Shown: piece by piece, positions 11,252-11,828 of the stretch
How positions within the stretch are numbered: position 1 is the stretch's first letter
Layout: each line of letters opens with the position of its first letter
Assembly: GCA_964596705.1 (NCBI GenBank)
Contig: CAZQVG010000015.1
Location: 1 to 11,828 of the forward strand
Reading direction: 5' to 3'
DNA from: JABJPM01 sp964596705
GTDB lineage: Archaea; Nanobdellota; Nanobdellia; SCGC-AAA011-G17; PNOQ01
Length of the DNA stretch: 11,828 nucleotides
Notes under the pieces: model-generated
Databases searched by the model: none
Seen by the model: the letters and a program-made list of their open reading frames with translations, nothing else
Told to the model about the DNA's origin: nothing
Translations under genes and position numbers: made by a program

Positions 11252-11828
11252 TCTAACTCCTCAAAACTAATTTCTCCACTTAACAACTTTCTAAGGACAC
11301 TCTTTATTTCTTCAATTTTAATTCTAACTTGCTTCATACTAGAAATCTCTCTTAGAGTAACATCCTTGTCTTTTAAAGAATCATGATCTACTGTTATACA
11401 AAAACTAGTACCAACTTCATCCATTCTTCTATATCTTCTTCCAATACTTCCAGAAGCATCATATATACATACAAATTCTTTTTCTAATTCCTTAAATATC
11501 TCTTTTGCTAATTCATCCATTCCATCTTTCTTCATTAATGGGAATACCGCAACATCTATTGGCGCCATCCCCTCCTTGAAGTTCAACCAATCCCTTTCTT
11601 TATCTTCCATCATAGAATTCTCTAATAAAGAGTATGCAGTCCTTTCAAGGCCAAAAGCGATTTCTAAGATTGTTGGATATTTTCCTTGAACATCCATCTT
11701 TGTTTTCGAGAATTCTGCATGCCTTTTTAAATCATAATCTTTTCTATCATGTACTCCACACAATTCAAACCAGCCATATCTTTCTGTATTGATCTCAATA
11801 TCCCATGCATCATCTGCATAATGGGCTA
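11248..11828 (-). CDS. glyS: Glycyl-tRNA synthetase, archaeal/eukaryotic alpha2 type (C-terminal part)
   Basis: The frame runs from the right edge (its first complete codon reads Ala, AHYADDAWDIEI...) to TGA at 11248-11250, about 192 residues of the C-terminal portion. The 5' part lies outside the window. RYGWFELCGVHDRKDYDL, followed by class II motif 3 EIAFGLERTAYSLLE, belongs to the catalytic core. The end is the anticodon-binding domain (MAPIDVAVFPLM, YDASGSIGRRYRRMDEVGTSFCITVD, TLREISSMKQVRI). The enzyme charges tRNA-Gly using ATP. This form, rather than the bacterial alpha2beta2 form, supports an archaeal host. An apparent TTG start at 11763 is internal and not the real start. The gene is coupled to the membrane regulator by ATGA overlap. 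Confidence 0.96.
   Translation of the reverse strand, partial: AHYADDAWDIEINTERYGWFELCGVHDRKDYDLKRHAEFSKTKMDVQGKYPTILEIAFGLERTAYSLLENSMMEDKERDWLNFKEGMAPIDVAVFPLMKKDGMDELAKEIFKELEKEFVCIYDASGSIGRRYRRMDEVGTSFCITVDHDSLKDKDVTLREISSMKQVRIKIEEIKSVLRKLLSGEISFEELE

Noticed and set aside
11761..11763. TTG as the start of the glycyl-tRNA synthetase fragment
   Set aside because: Conserved synthetase sequence continues upstream in frame to the window edge, so this codon is an internal Leu.
1..11828. Transposons, CRISPR repeats, tRNA or rRNA genes
   Set aside because: No transposase, terminal repeats, spaced repeat array or cloverleaf sequence was noticed on either strand.

Overview
The window comes from an AT-rich archaeon, plausibly a DPANN-type lineage (a guess from small basic proteins, Lys-rich tails and gene style). 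The archaeal assignment rests on a class II alpha2-type glycyl-tRNA synthetase at the right edge, BRE/TATA promoters at 4083-4099 and 4108-4116 placed 26-28 nt from start codons (leaderless transcripts), strong GGAGG ribosome sites inside operons, and a membrane-anchored winged-helix regulator of COG2512 type. No rRNA, tRNA, CRISPR array, insertion sequence or phage gene was seen. Coding density is very high, and many neighbours share an ATGA stop/start overlap.

Left part (1-4061): after the end of a Lys-rich plus-strand protein comes a minus-strand operon that reads, in transcription order, arsR-type regulator, YruB-like glutaredoxin, glutamate dehydrogenase-family enzyme, thioredoxin reductase, thioredoxin, CcdA-type thiol transporter with an extra Cys-rich loop, and a 37-aa basic protein. 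It looks like a full reductant relay: dehydrogenase-derived NADPH, then TrxB, Trx, CcdA, and thiols outside the membrane. The arsR promoter is leaderless and carries a repeated ATCATAT operator over the start codon.

Middle (4140-5183, plus strand): one gene encodes a secreted thioredoxin-like domain (CPHC) fused to a second CcdA membrane domain. It is divergent from arsR and convergent with copA.

Right part (5211-10763, minus strand): a long operon with its own TATA box. In transcription order it encodes a membrane-anchored Cys-rich protein, a small membrane-anchored protein (both end in Met-Val-Gly-Gly-Cys), a DUF411 copper-associated protein, a membrane protein with HCPLC at the predicted mature N-terminus, a helical protein of unknown function, a rhodanese lipoprotein, a small Met/His/Cys membrane protein, and a CopA-type Cu+ P-type ATPase. 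Just upstream, coupled to glyS, is a membrane-bound winged-helix regulator whose extracytoplasmic loop has a CxH-x4-CxH motif, a candidate metal sensor.

The whole window reads as an envelope copper and thiol homeostasis island. The recognised parts are CopA, DUF411, CcdA, thioredoxins and rhodanese. The possibly undescribed part is the set of small extracytoplasmic Cys proteins, the MVGGC tails and the membrane metal-sensor candidate. Function assignments for those are inference from motifs and context.
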